The notes under the pieces were generated by a model. That model was not told where the DNA came from. It saw nothing but the letters and a program-made list of their open reading frames with translations, and did not search any database. Positions 6,867-8,201 of a DNA stretch of 8,201 bases are shown one piece after another. Source of the DNA: Pseudomonadota bacterium (lineage in GTDB: Bacteria > Desulfobacterota > Anaeroferrophillalia > Anaeroferrophillales > Tharpellaceae); contig DAOWHJ010000160.1 in assembly GCA_030641485.1 (NCBI GenBank), positions 1-8,201 on the forward strand, in the 5' to 3' direction. A program made the position numbers and the translations under genes. Position 1 is the stretch's first letter. Every line of letters begins with the position of its first letter.

Positions 6867-7120
6867 GATTCTTTCTCGAGTTTTCGGGCCTGCTTTTTAC
6901 GCATTTTACTTTGGATTTTAATTTCTTCAGAATTGGGATGGTCATTGAATGCATTGTTGATTTGAGACAGAAGGTTGTGGCTCTTCTTCTTTTCAATGAA
7001 ATCTTGAACAGCCATAACAAACAACCTGCTTCTAGAAACATGCAACTCACCTGCTAACTTATTTACTTCTTTGAATAATTCTTCTTGCATTGATATGGCT
7101 GTTTTTATGCTAGTTGCCAT
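6860..7120 (-). CDS. mazE: Ribbon-helix-helix antitoxin, MazE-type partner of MazF
   Basis: An 86-residue protein with the shape of a MetJ/Arc/CopG ribbon-helix-helix antitoxin. A short strand (SIKTAISM) is followed by helix EELFKEVNKLAGELH, a turn, and helix VSRSRLFVMAVQDFIEKK, covering residues 4-45. A charged, flexible tail (46-86) would bind and block the toxin. The ATG is supported by AAGGAGG seven bases upstream. The next gene, the broken MazF, starts seven bases before the end of this one, the usual order and coupling for the module. By family analogy the protein would bind its own promoter around 7140-7185. The antitoxin is intact even though its toxin is not, so it may be a free regulator or simply not yet decayed. 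Confidence 0.85.
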   Translation of the reverse strand: MATSIKTAISMQEELFKEVNKLAGELHVSRSRLFVMAVQDFIEKKKSHNLLSQINNAFNDHPNSEEIKIQSKMRKKQARKLEKESW

Positions 7121-7127
7121 GATGAAG

Positions 7128-7134
7128 CCTCCTT
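7128..7134 (-). promoter_or_regulatory. Strong ribosome binding site of mazE
   Basis: AAGGAGG on the minus strand, seven bases before the ATG at 7120. It is near-perfect and fixes the start, since no other in-frame start nearby has comparable support. Confidence 0.8.
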
Positions 7135-7140
7135 ATGAAT

Positions 7141-7184
7141 ATTTGTCATATTTACAGCATGGCTACAAATTATACTAATGTCAA
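7141..7184 (-). promoter_or_regulatory. Possible mazEF promoter/operator region
   Basis: On the minus strand there is a perfect TTGACA (7184-7179) and a perfect TATAAT (7174-7169), but only four bases separate them, so they cannot be one promoter. Either TATAAT works with a poor -35, or TTGACA works with a poor -10 (CATGCT) 17 bases on. A 6-base inverted pair, ATTTGT (7141-7146) and ACAAAT (7165-7170), overlaps the TATAAT and could be an antitoxin operator. The exact promoter is not resolved. Confidence 0.4.
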
Positions 7185-7229
7185 TACCAACTGTGTGTTT
7201 CTAGGAGTTTAGTTGTTGTTTTGGGTGTG

Positions 7230-7262
7230 AAACACAATAGTTTTCATTAAATTATTGTGTTT
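7230..7262. repeat. Inverted repeat with 10-bp perfect arms
   Basis: AAACACAATA (7230-7239) and TATTGTGTTT (7253-7262) are perfectly complementary around a 13-base AT-rich loop. On the plus strand the hairpin runs into a T tract ending at 7265. It lies between the attC-like repeat and mazE, just inside the start of the mazEF unit. It could insulate mazEF from read-through, act as a weak terminator, or be a regulator site. The stem is AT-rich and not strong. Confidence 0.5.
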
Positions 7263-7270
7263 TTTAGACA

Positions 7271-7374
7271 TGCTAACGACCTGCATCAGCCGCCGCGCCG
7301 AGATGCTCAAGAAAACTACGGGCGGCTGTTCCCGGCCAAGTGCATGTTTTCGTTCGGCGATTTCTTGCCGATTA
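7271..7374 (-). repeat. attC-like repeat, copy 1 (3' end of the hicAB unit)
   Basis: This repeat shares roughly 85-90% identity with copy 2 at 8000-8101 over about 100 bases. Read on the minus strand, the outer box is GCCGAAC (7358-7352) and the closing core is GTTAGCA (7277-7271); the inner arm shares the TGATGCAGGTC stretch with copy 2. Identity with copy 2 stops exactly after the GTT of the core, the place where integron recombination joins different cassettes. The outer box GCCGAAC is complementary to GTTCGGC at 8006-8000, the start of the hicAB unit. This was recognised by architecture, not by matching a known attC. Confidence 0.6.
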
Positions 7375-7394
7375 TGAACTTTAAATTCATTGAA

Positions 7395-7426
7395 AAGTTC
7401 ACGTTTAATGTGAAAAAAGTGAACTT
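7395..7426 (-). terminator. Possible weak terminator after hicAB
   Basis: Arms AAGTTCAC (7395-7402) and GTGAACTT (7419-7426) pair perfectly around a 16-base loop. Read on the minus strand the stem is followed by only four Ts, 57 bases past the hicB stop. A competing five-base pairing exists inside the loop (TTCAC with GTGAA at 7410-7414). The loop is long and the T tract short, so efficiency would be modest. Confidence 0.35.
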
Positions 7427-7482
7427 CTGTGGGTGTTTTTACCGTATCTTTAAATATTTGACGTAGTTCGACCCAGGTTGTT

Positions 7483-7701
7483 TTATGCCACCTGGTAAAT
7501 AACAGGTCGATATTCCGGTGAAGGGATCGGTTTACCGTTTGCCCTTGCTGTTTCTAGCCAGCTTTTCTTGGCGGCCAATACTTCTTCTAACGCTTGATCC
7601 GGTTTTTCAGCAAAGGCAGAGCATGCTTTTAAGTCTGGAATGTCCGCAATATATCCCTCATCTTCTTCGCTGTAAAAAATATTGATATGATAATCTTTCA
7701 T
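7483..7701 (-). CDS. hicB: HicB-family antitoxin
   Basis: A 72-residue protein with the HicB partial RNase-H-like fold: strand YHINIFYSEEDEGYIADIPDL (4-24), then CSAFAEKPDQALEEVLAAKKSWLETARANGKPIP, ending in PEYRPVIY. HicB neutralises HicA by binding it and covering its active site. This is the short form: it ends after the toxin-binding fold, with no added helix-turn-helix or ribbon-helix-helix domain, so how it would repress its own promoter is unclear. The start codon overlaps the hicA stop as TAATG, so the two are translationally coupled. A small inverted pair, CCAGGT (7473-7478) and ACCTGG (7490-7495), straddles the stop codon. Confidence 0.92.
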   Translation of the reverse strand: MKDYHINIFYSEEDEGYIADIPDLKACSAFAEKPDQALEEVLAAKKSWLETARANGKPIPSPEYRPVIYQVA

Positions 7702-7952
7702 TATTCTTCCTCCATCTGGAGATTGTGGGTTTCTATCAATTGCAGAAATTGTTTGATTTGATATGGTTTAGCCTTCCCTTTGACATTTTGCAGGTTCAAT
7801 AATTCGGGAATGCCTTGGTGCGTAAGGATATGATGGCTTCCGTTTACCCTGTCCAACTGAAAGCCGAATGCTTCAGCACATGCCATAGCTTCCGAAAAAC
7901 GAATATTTTTTGTTCCTGATAGTAATTTTTGAAGAAGCTTTCTCTTTTTCAT
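7701..7952 (-). CDS. hicA: HicA-type mRNA interferase toxin
   Basis: HicA cleaves mRNA and halts translation until balanced by HicB. The 83-residue protein has the double-stranded-RNA-binding-like layout: an N-terminal helical part with AMACAEAFGFQLDR, the catalytic histidine motif GSHHI at residues 38-42, then PELLNLQNVKGKAKPYQIKQFLQLIE. The length is at the family norm and nothing is missing, so the module should be active. A TGAGGA four bases before the ATG (7962-7957) is a good ribosome site. Toxin-first order with hicB overlapping downstream is the classical arrangement. No clear promoter lies between the attC-like repeat and the gene, so expression may start inside the repeat or in the upstream unit. 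Confidence 0.92.
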   Translation of the reverse strand: MKKRKLLQKLLSGTKNIRFSEAMACAEAFGFQLDRVNGSHHILTHQGIPELLNLQNVKGKAKPYQIKQFLQLIETHNLQMEEE

Positions 7953-7999
7953 TTAATCCTCAGGTTTCAACACCGATTTAACTGCCTCACTCGTCTCAC

Positions 8000-8101
8000 G
8001 CCGAACGACCTGCATCAGCCGCCGCGCCGGGATGTTCAAAAAAACAGGCGGCTATTCGCGGTCAGGCTGCATGCTTTGGTTCGGCGATTTCTTGCCGATT
8101 A
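8000..8101 (-). repeat. attC-like repeat, copy 2 (3' end of the next unit, start of the hicAB unit)
   Basis: On the minus strand the repeat opens with GCCGAAC (8085-8079) and closes with GTTCGGC (8006-8000), perfectly complementary ends 86 bases apart. Inside them a 4-5 base unpaired spacer precedes a second complementary arm: GCATGCAGCC on one side, GCAT-CAGCC as the complement of the other, differing by one extra G. Paired ends, asymmetric spacer, inner arm with an extrahelical base and a variable centre are the defining features of folded attC sites. The core GTTCGGC departs from GTTRRRY at one position. A 16-base tail beyond the outer box is also shared with copy 1. Confidence 0.6.
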
Positions 8102-8201
8102 AGTTGTTGTTGTGAAGCTCTGAAAAAACATGATCTGCTCTAATTATTTCGTTAATTAGTGGATGTCCCCGATTTCCGTTCCAAACCACCCCGACTTTGA
8201 G
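8102..8201. other. No recognisable gene; 3' part of a further unit
   Basis: I identify no gene in these 100 bases. On the minus strand one frame stays open from the window edge to a TAG at 8054-8052, running into the repeat, but the peptide resembles nothing I know and the other two frames close at once. Two copies of a CCCCGAYTT motif (8167-8174 and 8189-8197) lie 22 bases apart. If the array reading is right, this is the tail of the next cassette, and that cassette should begin with TTCGGC outside the window. Confidence 0.3.

Larger units (their letters stand above)
6466..7276 (-). mobile_element. Putative integron gene cassette carrying mazEF
   Basis: If the crossover falls after the G of GTTAGCA (7277-7271), the unit runs about 811 bases on the minus strand. 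It holds the hairpin at 7230-7262, the mazE promoter region, mazE, the broken mazF and the candidate attC at 6460-6501. The cassette start (TTAGCA) is complementary to the attC outer box (TGCTAAC). In the circular form of an integron cassette these bases pair, so the match is predicted by the model. The left boundary is uncertain because that attC is weak. Confidence 0.4.
7277..8005 (-). mobile_element. Putative integron gene cassette carrying hicAB
   Basis: The unit between the crossover points of the two attC-like repeats is 729 bases and holds just hicA and hicB. hicA begins 53 bases from the cassette start, and the attC-like repeat follows at the 3' side, which is the standard cassette layout. 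The first bases (TTCGGC) are complementary to the outer box of its own repeat copy 1 (GCCGAAC). Toxin-antitoxin pairs are common cargo of large chromosomal arrays. No integrase is in the window, so mobility cannot be judged. Confidence 0.55.

Noticed and set aside
6640..7050. Open frame of 136 codons on the minus strand across mazE and mazF
   Set aside because: It is the wrong frame for mazE. Only a few MazF residues (LGNP) appear in it, as a by-product of the frameshifts.
7169..7184. TTGACA and TATAAT on the minus strand taken as a single promoter
   Set aside because: Only four bases separate the boxes, far from the 16-18 needed. They are reported only as alternative half-promoters.
7257..7466. 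Open frame of 69 codons on the plus strand
   Set aside because: It runs through the attC-like repeat, has no ribosome site, reads against the cassette genes and resembles no protein.
7271..8101. CRISPR array suggested by spaced repeats
   Set aside because: There are only two copies, about 100 bases long and 729 bases apart with genes between them. This is not repeat-spacer structure.

Overview
The window looks like chromosomal DNA from a Gram-negative bacterium of moderate GC. The ccsA-hemA-hemC-hemD order, the cysteine-rich (zinc-type) HemB and an aminotransferase start of the 'SSWIRKMFEEG' type suggest the Desulfobacterota (former Deltaproteobacteria). This assignment is inferred from gene order and family resemblance and is not certain at any finer rank.

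Left part (1-2115, minus strand): a tightly coupled operon hemB > hisC > PLP aminotransferase, the last cut by the window edge. The junctions are an ATGA overlap (hemB/hisC) and a TAATG overlap (hisC/aminotransferase). Centre (2302-6195, plus strand): ccsA/hemX-like membrane protein, hemA, hemC and hemD. Together with hemB these supply glutamyl-tRNA reductase, porphobilinogen synthase, hydroxymethylbilane synthase and uroporphyrinogen-III synthase. That is the early tetrapyrrole trunk except for HemL, and it ends at uroporphyrinogen III, the branch point for heme, siroheme and cobalamin. The two arms diverge from 186 bp (2116-2301) that holds a good sigma70-like promoter for each direction, and the two -10 boxes physically overlap.

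Right part (6196-8201): an accessory zone with three type II toxin-antitoxin modules, all on the minus strand and increasingly decayed toward hemD. hicAB is intact, mazEF has a mazF broken by three single-base losses, and a HigBA-like pair survives only as a toxin C-terminus and an antitoxin N-terminus. hicAB lies between two ~100-bp imperfect repeats with the architecture of integron attC sites: 7-bp complementary ends, a short asymmetric spacer, and an inner arm with one extra base. The ends of each apparent cassette also obey a rule specific to integron cassettes: the first bases after the crossover are complementary to the outer box of that cassette's own attC. This holds 7/7 for hicAB and 7/7 for mazEF. 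I therefore read the zone as the edge of an integron gene-cassette array, or a cluster of attC sites without an integrase, abutting the heme operon. No integrase gene is visible.

The strongest items to follow up are the cassette-array reading, the overlapping divergent heme promoters, and the three-deletion mazF, which may be true decay or consensus error.
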